DNA of 64,000 bases, taken from positions 18,150 through 82,149 of the forward strand of contig NZ_JAIMBY010000016.1 in the NCBI RefSeq assembly GCF_026191915.1, read 5' to 3'. This DNA is from Acidiphilium sp. PA (GTDB taxonomy: Bacteria; Pseudomonadota; Alphaproteobacteria; Acetobacterales; Acetobacteraceae). Every line of letters begins with the position of its first letter. Positions within the stretch are counted from its first letter, which is position 1. The position numbers and the translations under genes are program-made. The notes under the pieces were generated by a model. It saw only the letters and a list, made by a program, of their open reading frames with translations, was not told the origin of the DNA and ran no database searches. Below are positions 9,055 to 17,190 of this stretch, piece after piece.

Positions 9055-9570
9055 ATGAGCCCGAATAAAACGAAACTGCTCGCCGCCCTGCCGGGTCTCG
9101 CGCTGCTCGCATCGACCGGGTGCGCGCTGGCGCAATCAGAGACTCCGCCGCAGCCGATCCAGCCGCATATGGGCCAGGAGATGAAACAACTCGATCAGCT
9201 TTCCAAAGAGAACAACGCGCTGGTTCACCGCAACTGGGGGCCACCCCCGCCGCAGAGTTCGATTCCACCCATCAAAGTCACGCCAGCACATGGGTTCTGG
9301 GGATGTCTCAGCGTCGATGATTACAAACATGTCCATAGTGCTCCTTCTGCGGCGAGCCCGGTGGTGGGTATTACTTATGACTGGGTGGCGGCAGGACCTG
9401 CGACTGGACAGTTTACCAAAATCCACATTGCCCGCGGGAAAATCGGCTATGTCCGAACGTCGTATCTTCATCCGTTCCACGACAAATTCGCACCGAAAGC
9501 CATCTGCACGTTCGAAGGGGATCAGCCGTCAGGTCTCAACCTGTTCAATATAAGGACGCCAAAGCCATGA
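9055..9570 (+). CDS. Secreted protein with SH3-like region
   Basis: 171 residues. An N-terminal signal peptide (about residues 1-26, possible cleavage after ALA) is followed by a Gln/Pro-rich linker. The C-terminal domain has a spacing of Trp/Gly/Tyr residues like bacterial SH3 domains: a GCLS start and a KIGYVRTSYL segment near the end. Such domains bind peptidoglycan stem peptides. The stop overlaps the next gene, another exported cell-wall protein, so the two may work together on the envelope during transfer. Confidence 0.6.
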   Translation: MSPNKTKLLAALPGLALLASTGCALAQSETPPQPIQPHMGQEMKQLDQLSKENNALVHRNWGPPPPQSSIPPIKVTPAHGFWGCLSVDDYKHVHSAPSAASPVVGITYDWVAAGPATGQFTKIHIARGKIGYVRTSYLHPFHDKFAPKAICTFEGDQPSGLNLFNIRTPKP

Positions 9571-10334
9571 AACGGAAGGGCTTCCGGATACTGGGCATCG
9601 CTATCCTTTGTGCAACATCAGCAAGTCCTTCGGTGCTGGCCCAAAGCCTGGGGCCAGTCGTGAGTCAACCCGCCATGGTGGTTCCCGTCTATCCCGAACT
9701 GGGAACGGGCATCGTCGTGCCAGCTCCGCAGTCGCCTTATCAGAGTTCATCGGGCCAGGGAGCGGGAGGCACCGCAACAGGCAGCATTGGATCCGGAGGT
9801 TCCAGTTCCGCAATGGCGCTCTACGAACAGGCCGGGTATGCGGCCGGCGGTGAAGCGATTGCTTCCCAGCTTGGTCTTAACGCTGAAGCGCTGGCCGGGA
9901 TTGCTGAAGCGGAGAGCCATGACATGAATGTAGCTGACGCGAACGGTAGCACGTCGGCATATGGGGTCTACCAGATTACGCAGCCGACCTGGAATACCAC
10001 CGTCTCAAAGTATGGTTTACCCTACACCGCCGCAGACATGACCAACCCAGCCGACCAGACGGTTGTCGCAGGCTATATCCTCCAGAACTATTCGCAAAGC
10101 GTCGAGACAGTAACAGGGACGCCCCCTACCGTCATTCAAAGTTACGGCGCCTGGGTGTTCGGCTCAGGTCCCGGCAGCGCAATTGCGGTTGCTCCGCCCG
10201 AAACACCGCTTTCCCAATACGTCTCCGCGCAGGATCTTGCCAACAACGGCATGCAAGGTTGGACGGTCGGCGAGTTCCAGCAGAACGTGGCGCAGCGTCT
10301 TGGCGGCACGGCCAACGATCTGGTCTTTGGTTGA
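9567..10334 (+). CDS. Exported lytic-transglycosylase-like protein
   Basis: 255 residues with a signal peptide (about residues 1-26) and a Gly/Ser-rich spacer to residue 90. The SLT-like domain that follows has the motif AEAESH near residues 116-121 (catalytic Glu candidate) and the AYGVYQIT segment typical of the lysozyme fold. It is the second transglycosylase-like protein of the operon; the first is at the 5' end. It may be a structural paralogue or act at another stage of channel assembly. Confidence 0.65.
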   Translation: MKRKGFRILGIAILCATSASPSVLAQSLGPVVSQPAMVVPVYPELGTGIVVPAPQSPYQSSSGQGAGGTATGSIGSGGSSSAMALYEQAGYAAGGEAIASQLGLNAEALAGIAEAESHDMNVADANGSTSAYGVYQITQPTWNTTVSKYGLPYTAADMTNPADQTVVAGYILQNYSQSVETVTGTPPTVIQSYGAWVFGSGPGSAIAVAPPETPLSQYVSAQDLANNGMQGWTVGEFQQNVAQRLGGTANDLVFG

Positions 10335-10359
10335 ACCATGAAGGGAGGGGCATTCACCG

Positions 10360-12462
10360 ATGGGTAGCCTCCCCTCAGCCGCCGGCAACGACGATCACCC
10401 GATTACTTCGGGCGATCGTGACCCGTTCGCCGATCTGACCGACTCCCAGCGGGACGCGGTCTGGCAGGACGGGCCGGTTCTCGTGCTGGCGGGGGCCGGG
10501 ACCGGCAAGACGAAAACGCTGGCCGCCGCGATCGTTCGCCGGATCCGCTACGGCGGGATTTCACCATCCCGCGTTCTCGCGGTGACCTTCACCAACAAGG
10601 CAGCGCGAGAGATGACCGCGCGGATCGAGAAAGCACTCGGCGCCGGGACCCGCCCGAAATGGATCGGCACGTTTCATGGACTCTGCGCCCGGCAGTTGCG
10701 GGCCGAACCGGAAGTCGCCAGCCTGCGGCCGGATTTCGAGATATACGACGCCGATGACAGCCGCCGTGTCGTGCGACGCGTGCTCAAGGCCAGGAATATC
10801 GAGGCTGTGGATGGGGCGGGCGGCTCTGATCCCGATCTGCTCAAGCAGATCTGCGGCAGGATCGCTCGATTCAAGGATAATCTGATCGCGCCCGAGGACG
10901 CCGCTGTACGGGTTGAGGGGCTGATCGCACAGGCGTCGCGCGAGGGAAGCCCCGTCGATCCGATCGGCATGCGCGCGGCCGTCGGCATCTATCAGGAGTA
11001 CCAGCGTTACCTGCGCGACGCGAACGCAGCGGATTTTGGGGACCTTATCCTCTGGCCGACACTCGCCATGAGCCGCAACGCCGCGTATCGCGCACGATGG
11101 GCGGACCGGTTCGATTGCGTGCTGGCAGATGAATATCAAGACGTGTGTTTCGCCCAATACCGCTGGATCTACCTGCTCGCCGGTACACACCGCCAGCTGT
11201 TCTGCGTGGGGGACGATGACCAGGCGATCTTCGGCTGGCGCGGCAGCGACATCCGGTATCTGCGGCGGTTCCTAACCGACTACCCGCGCGGCTCGCAGGT
11301 CCGGCTCGAAGAGAACTTCCGGTCCACCGGCCTGATCATCGCAGCGGCCAATGCCGTGATCGCCCACGACCGGGAACGGATGGGCAAGACCCTATTCACC
11401 CGGAAGCCTGCCGGCCATCCGATCGAGGTGGTTCGCTTCCGCGATGGCACGGCCGAGGCTGACGGCATCGTGGATCGGATCCTCTGCCGGCATGGCGAAG
11501 GAGCCCGGTTTGGAACGATGGCCGTTCTCTATCGCAGCAATTTCCAGTCACGGGCGATCGAGGAGTCGCTGATCCGCAGCCGGGTGCCCTATGTGCTCGT
11601 GGGCGACGTTGGGTTCTACCAGCGCGCCGAGATCAAGGATGCGCTCGCCCTGCTGCGGATCTCGGCATCGCCGGATTCCGTCCAGTCCGACGAGGCGGTC
11701 AGGCGGATGATCAACGTGCCAGCGCGCGGTTTCGGAGAGAAGGCGCTCGCCTGTCTCGAAGGCGAGGCGAGCTGGCGGCAATGCTCGCTGCTCGCGGCGA
11801 TCGAGACCGCGCCGCTGCCGCCGCGCAACCGTGCAACAGCGCTCGCGTTCGCCGATGCGATCCGCGGTCACGGGGAGGCCCCGCCGGACACTCTCGCCGA
11901 CCGGCTGTTTACTCTACTCCAACGCACGGGATACTGGCAGATGTGGCGGGACAGCCGCGCCGAGGAAGCCGCCGAGCGGATCGAAAATCTACGCGAGCTC
12001 ATCATGATCGCCGGCGGATTTCATGGGACGCGGGATCTTCTCGATCATGCCGCGTTGGCGAGTGGTGGTCCGGGGGATGAGCGCGACGTCGACGACCACA
12101 TCCAGATGATGACGTTGCACAAGAGCAAGGGGCTCGAGTTCGACCATGTGTTCCTGCCCTCCTGGGAACAAGGCGTATTCCCGCCTTCGTTCGGCGACCT
12201 CGCAGAGGAACGCCGGCTTGCCTATGTGGCGCTGACCCGGGGTCGGCAGCTGGTCACGGTGTCCCATGCCGGATTTCGTTACGGGAAAATGCAGCCCTCC
12301 ATGTTTCTCGACGACATCCCGGCGACCTGCCGCGTGGATGGATGGCACGGCGAAAATGGAGGCTTCCCGTCCTCCTCCGATGCATCGATTGCCGCCAAGG
12401 GACAAGCATTCCAGAACGGGGCCGAGCCAACGTCCTCACTAAATTTGTCGTTCCGGTGGTAA
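10360..12462 (+). CDS. UvrD/PcrA-family superfamily 1 DNA helicase
   Basis: 700 residues beginning at an ATG 10 bases after an AAGGGAGGGG site. The Walker A motif GAGTGKT (residues 44-50), motif Ia TFTNKAAREM, motif II DEYQD, motif III GDDDQAIFGWRG, motif IV/V regions, HKSKGLEFDHVF and the final VALTRGR box are all present. It is therefore a complete 3'-5' helicase of normal length. It is the last gene of the transfer block and could help process transferred single strands or support plasmid replication. After it the gene content changes abruptly. Confidence 0.92.
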   Translation: MGSLPSAAGNDDHPITSGDRDPFADLTDSQRDAVWQDGPVLVLAGAGTGKTKTLAAAIVRRIRYGGISPSRVLAVTFTNKAAREMTARIEKALGAGTRPKWIGTFHGLCARQLRAEPEVASLRPDFEIYDADDSRRVVRRVLKARNIEAVDGAGGSDPDLLKQICGRIARFKDNLIAPEDAAVRVEGLIAQASREGSPVDPIGMRAAVGIYQEYQRYLRDANAADFGDLILWPTLAMSRNAAYRARWADRFDCVLADEYQDVCFAQYRWIYLLAGTHRQLFCVGDDDQAIFGWRGSDIRYLRRFLTDYPRGSQVRLEENFRSTGLIIAAANAVIAHDRERMGKTLFTRKPAGHPIEVVRFRDGTAEADGIVDRILCRHGEGARFGTMAVLYRSNFQSRAIEESLIRSRVPYVLVGDVGFYQRAEIKDALALLRISASPDSVQSDEAVRRMINVPARGFGEKALACLEGEASWRQCSLLAAIETAPLPPRNRATALAFADAIRGHGEAPPDTLADRLFTLLQRTGYWQMWRDSRAEEAAERIENLRELIMIAGGFHGTRDLLDHAALASGGPGDERDVDDHIQMMTLHKSKGLEFDHVFLPSWEQGVFPPSFGDLAEERRLAYVALTRGRQLVTVSHAGFRYGKMQPSMFLDDIPATCRVDGWHGENGGFPSSSDASIAAKGQAFQNGAEPTSSLNLSFRW

Positions 12463-12655
12463 CGAGGGGCGTGAACGAGAACGTGTCGTGCGAAAGGTCT
12501 TATCACTCTCTCCCTGACGCTCATCCAGATGGTCACGCTACAGGTCATACGCTGTCAGGATGTGTCCGTTCGGCAAGTACTGTGAAAAAGTCAGCCCCTT
12601 GACCAGCTACGAACTATGCATTCGCGATATTGTTCCAGGGGCAGGCGAGTTTCCC

Positions 12656-12838
12656 CTATGCCGTCATCGGTGACGGCCAGAACGCGGTCTCATCATCGAG
12701 GCCGTGAACCCAGATGACCCCATTCTCGCATTCCAGGGCGAGGGTGGGGTTGTAGATTAGGACTTCATCGGCGCCCAGTTGCCTGGCGGCACACGCGACG
12801 GTGTGAACGTGGCGGATTTTATTGCGCTGCGTGGTCAT
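12656..12838 (-). CDS. Short hypothetical protein
   Basis: 60 residues with an even amino-acid composition, including the segment GVIWVHGLDDETAFW. It reads more like a real protein than the shadow frames around it. The ribosome site is weak. It could also be the 3' remnant of a longer lost gene at the edge of the insertion. No family recognised. Confidence 0.3.
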   Translation of the reverse strand: MTTQRNKIRHVHTVACAARQLGADEVLIYNPTLALECENGVIWVHGLDDETAFWPSPMTA

Positions 12839-12963
12839 GCCGCCGTCGGTTCCGATGCTGGTTTGGCTGGCGTCCAGTTCCAGTTTAGTAACCAGTCGAG
12901 CTGCCGACCGAATCTTCTCGAAAACAAGGCGACGTAGCCCATGATGGATGCAATCGCATTGTA

Positions 12964-12992
12964 TTGCAAAATAAGCTACAATCGGCTATAGA
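12964..12992 (+). promoter_or_regulatory. Promoter of the DUF1778/GNAT pair, giving a nearly leaderless mRNA
   Basis: TTGCAA (12964-12969) and TATAGA (12987-12992) are separated by 17 bases, a good sigma-70 spacing. The expected start point falls on or next to the ATG at 12999, and no Shine-Dalgarno sequence precedes that ATG. The antitoxin mRNA is therefore predicted to be leaderless or almost so. Confidence 0.5.
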
Positions 12993-12998
12993 CGTCGC

Positions 12999-13313
12999 AT
13001 GACAAAAGCCCCAGCGATAACCGCCACAGACAAGCGCAGGGACTACCCGCTCTCGATGCGGCTACCAGAAGGTGACATCGCCATTATCGACCGTGCCGCC
13101 GATTTGCGCGGACGCTCGCGGACGGATTTTGTGCGTGAGGCTGCGGTGCGGGCCGCCGAGGAAGTGCTCATGGAAAGCACACTGGTGCGTATGAGCGCAG
13201 AGGGGTTCGAATCCTTTATCCAAGCCGTCTCCGCACCTGCTGCTCCCGTGCCGGCGATAGTGGCATCCCTTGGGCGCAGAGCACCATGGGAGAAGTCAAC
13301 GGCAAAGCGCTGA
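12999..13313 (+). CDS. DUF1778 (TacA-type) antitoxin
   Basis: 104 residues. The N-terminal half is a ribbon-helix-helix DNA-binding domain of the DUF1778 family (segments SMRLPEGD and RGRSRTDFVREAA, residues about 17-50). The C-terminal part (residues 60-104) would wrap the partner toxin. It overlaps the GNAT toxin gene by TGATG, the standard order of tacAT operons. Such antitoxins neutralise the acetyltransferase and autorepress the promoter just upstream. Confidence 0.88.
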   Translation: MTKAPAITATDKRRDYPLSMRLPEGDIAIIDRAADLRGRSRTDFVREAAVRAAEEVLMESTLVRMSAEGFESFIQAVSAPAAPVPAIVASLGRRAPWEKSTAKR

Positions 13314-13843
13314 TGGCGGAGCCGCCGCCCTCTGCGCCGGAACTCCTGAATTCCGGTCATGATGTATCCCAGTTCTCCTGCGGCAAGCCCTCGCTCGACC
13401 ATTGGCTGAAAACCCGGGCGCTAGCCAACCAGCAAAAGGGCTTCACGGTGGTCATGGTCGTCCATGTGGAGGACCGTGTGGTTGGCTATTACGGCTTGGC
13501 GCCTACGGCAATTGTTCCAGCGACTCTGCCGCGCGCAATCCGCACTGGCCAGCCACCGACTCCGGTGCCGTGTATTCTGCTCGGGCAGCTTGCGACGGAC
13601 CGTGCCTGGAGTGGGCAAGGGATTGGCCTGGGATTGTTCAATCATGCTCTTGCCCGCAGCGTGAACGGTGCCGCGTTGATCGGCGGGCGGGCGCTTATCG
13701 TCAATGCCATTGATGACGAGGCGGCCGGGTTTTGGCACCGCCGTGGCTTTTTACCGTCAAAGGATGACGCGCTGGTGCTATTCCGGTCGATTGCCGATAT
13801 CGCAGCTTCGTTACAGGTAGCTGGTGATCACGACGAGGAGTAA
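13313..13843 (+). CDS. GNAT-fold acetyltransferase toxin (TacT-type)
   Basis: About 176 residues from the ATG overlapping the antitoxin stop; a longer start 27 bases upstream would overlap more. It shows the family features FSCGKPSLDHWL near the start, GYYGLAPTA, and the acetyl-CoA pyrophosphate loop LATDRAWSGQGIG. The domain ends with the FWHRRGF helix. TacT toxins acetylate the amino group of charged tRNAs and stop translation. All core parts are present, so the pair should be functional. Confidence 0.88.
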   Translation: MAEPPPSAPELLNSGHDVSQFSCGKPSLDHWLKTRALANQQKGFTVVMVVHVEDRVVGYYGLAPTAIVPATLPRAIRTGQPPTPVPCILLGQLATDRAWSGQGIGLGLFNHALARSVNGAALIGGRALIVNAIDDEAAGFWHRRGFLPSKDDALVLFRSIADIAASLQVAGDHDEE

Positions 13844-14479
13844 TCCTCACTCATCCCCTCATTACGTCGCCGGCTTGGAATTGCCGAATATGCCGCTGCT
13901 GCGTAGCATTTCCGTGAACTGCCGCATCAGAGGCAGTAGCACCTTCGAATTCGCCATGCAGATCGAGCGCGAACGCTTCCACCACGCCAGTCACTACGAG
14001 CGCAACCCCGATCGTCAGCGTTACGCCAATGGCTACAAGCCCAAGCGGATCGATACCCCGGTCGGGTCGATCACCGTCGCTGTCCCCAAAACCGCCGGTC
14101 ACGTGGGCGAACCCTTCTACCCACAGGCCCTCGAACGCGGCCGACGCTCGGTCCGCGCGGTCATGCTCGGCGTCGTCGAAATGTACATCAAAGGCGCCTC
14201 TACCCGCGACGTTGAAGCCGTCATGCGCGAATTCGGCATCGAAAGCCTCTCCTCCGCTCAGGTCAGTCGCGCCAGCAAACTGCTCGATGACCAACTCGTC
14301 GCCTGGCGCACCCGATCCCTCGCCGAGATCCGTTACCTCATCCTCGACGCCAGATATGAAAAAATGCGCGATAATGGCGTCCTCCGCGACGCCGCCGTGC
14401 TCTCGGCCATCGGTATCGGACCCGATGAACGCCGCCATGTCCTCGGCGTCTCCGTCGCCCTTTCCAAGGCCGAAGTGCA
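13824..14479 (+). pseudogene. IS256-family transposase, 3'-truncated
   Basis: The frame shows the N-terminal half of a mutator-type transposase. Recognisable stretches are RYANGYKPKR, EMYIKGASTRDVEAV, the helix ending in SAQVSR, and LILDARYEK with the first catalytic Asp. Homology ends near residue 217 (about 14479), after which the reading frame continues as unrelated sequence. The second Asp and the Glu of the DDE triad are missing, so it cannot transpose. The beginning overlaps the toxin stop and its true start is unclear. Confidence 0.75.
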
Positions 14480-14587
14480 GGCTGCATGGTGCGGTTTTCG
14501 GTTATGCCGGCATCGCGCAGCAGGTTCCGAAAGACCCCAGTCGGGAAAGGCCGGCGCCCGGAAGCCGGTTCATTATCCCCGGCGCCC

Positions 14588-14663
14588 TTACCATCTGTTC
14601 TCCTGAACATACCCGATGAAGGCGCGGAGAGGGGCGGGCACATGCTCGCGCCCATGATAGTAG
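14588..14663 (-). pseudogene. C-terminal scrap of a LysR-type regulator
   Basis: On the - strand a frame ending at a TAA (14588-14590) reads YYHGREHVPAPLRAFIGY and ends in ENRW. This is the usual final helix of LysR regulators. It is cut off at 14664, where the IS66-like end begins. Only about 24 residues remain. This supports insertion of the IS66 element into a lysR gene at some earlier time. Confidence 0.5.
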
Positions 14664-14733
14664 GTAAGCGATGCGACAGCCCCACCCCCCGTTTTTGTTG
14701 TTCTGATCAGGGTTTGGCGAAGCGGTGAGGCAT

Positions 14734-15330
14734 CTAGAATTCTCTGATTACGGGAACGACGATTGGGATGGCGTGATAGATTTCGCGCAGGGCGGGATCT
14801 GCGTCGCGGCTTGTGTGTTCAGCGGTGTTCAGAGGCTCATCGCCGGCGTCGATGCAGTGGAAGAGGATTGGCATGGTGAGGCGGAACTCGCTGCGGGCGG
14901 GGTCACGCAGTGGCTTCCAGGCTGCCCAGCGCAGATGCATGGCGGTCAGGAAGCCGAGGCACCAGGGTTCGGCGAAGACGGTGCCGTCATCGGCTCGTTG
15001 GAAGATCGGCGCGTAGGTTTGCGGGGTGGTGGCGAGTGCGTCGCCGATCGCGTTGTGCCTTTGGATGATGGCCTCGATTGCGGTGAGCGTTCTACCGCGG
15101 GCGGATGCGATACGACCCTTGTTGCCGAGCAGGTCGACGAACCACTCGTCGGGCGGGATTGAGACCGGGCCGACAACAATGGCGGTGACATAGCCGTCGA
15201 GCATGGAGACGTTATGGATTTTTCCCTCCGGCTGTGCGCGTTGCAGCCAGCGATCCAAGGCATCGAGATCCATTGGCGCTGAATTCGGTTCGGCGGGGCG
15301 GTGTGTCCGGCGCGGTTGCCGCTGGGTCAT
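14734..15330 (-). CDS. UPF0149 (YecA-like) family protein, IS66 passenger
   Basis: 198 residues beginning at the ATG that overlaps the tnpC stop. It shows the UPF0149 pattern: an N-terminal LDRWL helix, then SMLDGYVTAI and the segment ending in PDEWF. The later FLTAMHL and LFHCI stretches are also typical. Family members have no settled function; several are metal-binding. Its place behind tnpC suggests it travels with IS66-type elements. A longer frame that joins it to the ardC start exists only because of the deletion and should not be read as one protein. Confidence 0.75.
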   Translation of the reverse strand: MTQRQPRRTHRPAEPNSAPMDLDALDRWLQRAQPEGKIHNVSMLDGYVTAIVVGPVSIPPDEWFVDLLGNKGRIASARGRTLTAIEAIIQRHNAIGDALATTPQTYAPIFQRADDGTVFAEPWCLGFLTAMHLRWAAWKPLRDPARSEFRLTMPILFHCIDAGDEPLNTAEHTSRDADPALREIYHAIPIVVPVIREF

Positions 15331-15482
15331 GCGGCGAGCGCCGGTCCGGCCTGCAGCACTTTCCAATTCCAAGGCAACAATTCGTGCAAGGCATTCGCCT
15401 TGGTCGCGCCGGAGACGATACGCTCGAGCACATCGACCAGGTAGGCATGCGGGTCGAGACCATTCAGACGCGCCGTGTTGAC
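15327..15482 (-). pseudogene. tnpC: 3' fragment of IS66 transposase tnpC
   Basis: About 51 codons are left, including NTARLNGLDPHAYLVDVLER and HELLPWNW. These are the conserved C-terminal end of IS66 TnpC. The fragment starts abruptly at 15482, immediately after ardC codons, and is not preceded by a start in its own frame. It is a dead remnant. Confidence 0.75.
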
Positions 15483-15657
15483 GGCTGGTCGCGGCGTTCT
15501 TCGGCATGGCGAGCGGCGCCTTCGCCGTCGCCGTGCCCCAGGGCTGGACCCAGGGCACACGGCCGCCCTCCAACTCGGCCATGATCTTGCCGGTGATTTC
15601 GTCATAGAGGCTCGCCCGGTCGTTGCCGGGGCGCGCTGAAGCGGTCTTGTTGGACAT
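15483..15657 (-). pseudogene. 5' fragment of ardC-like antirestriction gene
   Basis: The first 58 codons match the N-terminal ssDNA-binding domain of ArdC-type proteins: DEITGKIMAELEGGRVPWVQ, then PWG and the PKNAATSR motif. After that the frame runs into the IS66 remnant. ArdC protects incoming plasmid DNA from restriction during conjugation. Only the N-terminal piece is left, without the C-terminal metallopeptidase-like domain, so activity is unlikely. Confidence 0.7.
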
Positions 15658-15951
15658 CGCGGATCTCCGCGACGGGCGCCGGAGGCCTCTCCTCCAGTTC
15701 TCAACCCGTCACGGAAACCCGGTCCGCACTCTCACTCTAGGGGGCGTTGCGGGGACCGCCCCGCTGAAGGGGGTGTGTCGGCGACGCCGGCGCCGACCAG
15801 GGGGAAGGCTTTCCCCTCTAGGTGTTAGCTCGCACATGCCTCACGATGAGTTCCAATTATCAGGGCAGCGACTTCCAATCAGCCGGAGAGTCGGAAACCC
15901 TGAAAGCCTGGTCCACGCTTTTCCGGCTTTGCAGATGGGCGAAGGGCATCC
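15658..15951. other. Spacer without recognised gene
   Basis: About 290 bases between the ardC start and the next promoter. It contains GC-rich inverted stretches (for example GGGGACCGCCCC near 15751), which may be a terminator or leader. No coding signal convinces me on either strand. Confidence 0.3.
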
Positions 15952-15987
15952 TTGACGGCAAGATAATACGACCCTATTTTAGGGGTC
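15952..15987 (+). promoter_or_regulatory. Promoter with overlapping operator of the DUF433/PIN pair
   Basis: TTGACG (15952-15957) and TATTTT (15975-15980) are 17 bases apart. The -10 box lies inside an imperfect inverted repeat, GACCC (15970-15974) and GGGTC (15983-15987). This geometry suits autorepression by the antitoxin encoded next. A strong AAGGAGGTG ribosome site follows at 15992-16000. Confidence 0.6.
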
Positions 15988-16003
15988 ATATAAGGAGGTG
16001 CGA

Positions 16004-16606
16004 ATGGCCCATACCGCCCAGTTCACCGCTGCCGAAGCCGCATTCATCCTGCGCGAGCCCGTCCGCGCCGTGAAGAAGGCCCTGGACGCCGGTCCTGTCC
16101 GTCCGGTCCTGCTGCGCCGGGCGGGCGCATCCGTGCGAGCGATCGGGTGGAGCGATCTTTTCTATCTCTACGCCGTGCGCGCGCTGCGCGACGAACTCAC
16201 ACCCAAGGCACGGACGAAATTCTACGAGGCCCTTCAACAAACCCCGATCGACCGCCGCGACGAAGTCCGGTTCGGCCGGTTCCGCATTTCGGTCACCGAT
16301 CTGGTGGAGGAAGTCGAACGGCGCACGACGGACCTCACGGCGCTTGCCGAGAAGGTCGCGTTTCGGGCCGATGGTGAGCCCCTCCTGAACGGGTCGGAGA
16401 TCGAGGTCTATCGGATCGCCGCACTGATTGATGGCGGCGCGTCGATCGAGCAGGTCCTGGAAGACTATCCCTCGCTGTCCCGCAAGGAGATCGAGACGGC
16501 CCAGGCTTATGCAGATGCCTATCCCAAGGCAGGCCGGCCCTATCCGCGCAGCAGCGTCAAGCGGGCCTTGCAGGGTGCCGGACTGGAAGCGCTCGACGAT
16601 GCCTGA
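16004..16606 (+). CDS. DUF433-containing antitoxin
   Basis: 200 residues; the ATG at 16004 is chosen because the alternative GTG at 15998 lies inside the Shine-Dalgarno sequence. The N-terminal half resembles a helical DNA-binding region (segment FTAAEAAFILREPVRAVKKA). The C-terminal part, about residues 120-180, is the DUF433 helix-turn-helix, with GGASIEQVLEDYPSLSRKEI. DUF433 proteins are frequent antitoxins of PIN-domain toxins, and a PIN gene follows 15 bases later. Confidence 0.8.
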   Translation: MAHTAQFTAAEAAFILREPVRAVKKALDAGPVRPVLLRRAGASVRAIGWSDLFYLYAVRALRDELTPKARTKFYEALQQTPIDRRDEVRFGRFRISVTDLVEEVERRTTDLTALAEKVAFRADGEPLLNGSEIEVYRIAALIDGGASIEQVLEDYPSLSRKEIETAQAYADAYPKAGRPYPRSSVKRALQGAGLEALDDA

Positions 16607-16621
16607 TACCAGCCCGCGCGG

Positions 16622-17038
16622 ATGAAATATCTTCTCGACACGAACGTCCTGCGCGAACTCGGCAAGACATCGCCGCACAAGAATGTCGCCGCCTGGCTCA
16701 AGAGCGTCGATGACGCCGATCTTGCGATCAGCGCGCTGACGGTGCGCGAGATCGCCAAAGGCGTCGCCAAGCTCAGAAAGACGAAACCCGAGGCGGCGGC
16801 GGCGCTGGACGTCGCCGTCTCAGCGATCTTCGATGCTTTCGAGGGGCGGATTCTGCCGATCAACCGGCCCGTTGCCGCAGCCTGGGGCGAAGCGTTGGGC
16901 GAGAGTGACAAGCATGTCGATGATGCCGGCCTTGCCGCGACCGCGCGTGTGCATGGCCTGGTCGTCGTCACTCGCAACGTCAAGGACTTCGAGGGACGCG
17001 GGGTGACGCTGCTCGATCCATTCAAGGTCGCGCGCTGA
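16622..17038 (+). CDS. PIN-domain ribonuclease toxin (VapC/FitB-like)
   Basis: 138 residues. The N-terminal LLDTNVLRE holds the first metal-binding Asp. A conserved Glu is in TVREIAKG, and the C-terminal acidic cluster is in HVDDAGLAATA followed by TRNVKDF. All acidic residues expected for Mg-dependent RNA cleavage are present and the length is normal. Together with the upstream DUF433 gene it forms a second intact toxin-antitoxin module, immediately beside the defence locus, where it could penalise loss of the region. Confidence 0.88.
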   Translation: MKYLLDTNVLRELGKTSPHKNVAAWLKSVDDADLAISALTVREIAKGVAKLRKTKPEAAAALDVAVSAIFDAFEGRILPINRPVAAAWGEALGESDKHVDDAGLAATARVHGLVVVTRNVKDFEGRGVTLLDPFKVAR

Positions 17039-17132
17039 TAGCTTGCCTACGCTACCTTCGATCCGCAATTCCATCGCTCGGGTCGAAGTGTATGATCGTT
17101 TCTGAAGCATTATCGAGGTATGGTCCACTGCG

Positions 17133-17160
17133 TTGCGTTCGGTGGTCAATAGCCTATGCT
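17133..17160 (+). promoter_or_regulatory. Possible promoter of the sspFGH operon
   Basis: TTGCGT (17133-17138) and TATGCT (17155-17160) are separated by 16 bases, 31 bases before the TTG start of the sspF-like gene. The match is moderate and no operator is evident. Confidence 0.3.
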
Positions 17161-17190
17161 CGTTGAGCGTCATGGTCGGGGGAAAACGGC

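Larger units (their letters stand above)
12463..12998. other. Junction between the transfer operon and the scarred segment
   Basis: About 530 bases without a convincing gene apart from one short ORF on the - strand (12656-12838). The co-directional operon ends here and toxin-antitoxin, IS remnants and the defence locus begin, so this is the probable left edge of the inserted segment. I see no tRNA fragment or obvious inverted repeat that would mark the exact join. Confidence 0.4.
14664..15482 (-). mobile_element. IS66-family remnant with passenger gene
   Basis: The segment holds the last codons of an IS66 TnpC transposase followed, in overlapping ATGA fashion, by a UPF0149 gene that often accompanies this family. 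A GTAAGCG sequence at 14664-14670 fits the IS66 terminal repeat and marks the preserved end. The other end and most of tnpC are deleted; the remaining tnpC codons join directly to a truncated ardC. The element can no longer move by itself. Confidence 0.65.

Noticed and set aside
12656..12838. The 60-codon ORF as a third toxin-antitoxin component.
   Set aside because: It is on the other strand, has no recognised fold and no partner; kept only as a low-confidence hypothetical.
13203..13215. A GGTTCGAATCC sequence, like a tRNA T-loop, which might mark a second attachment site on the left.
   Set aside because: It lies inside the DUF1778 antitoxin frame, has no acceptor or anticodon arm around it, and is explained by the codons there.
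14734..15657. A single 307-residue protein read through from the ardC start to the UPF0149 end.
   Set aside because: The middle is out-of-frame IS66 sequence; the frame is open only by chance after the deletion.
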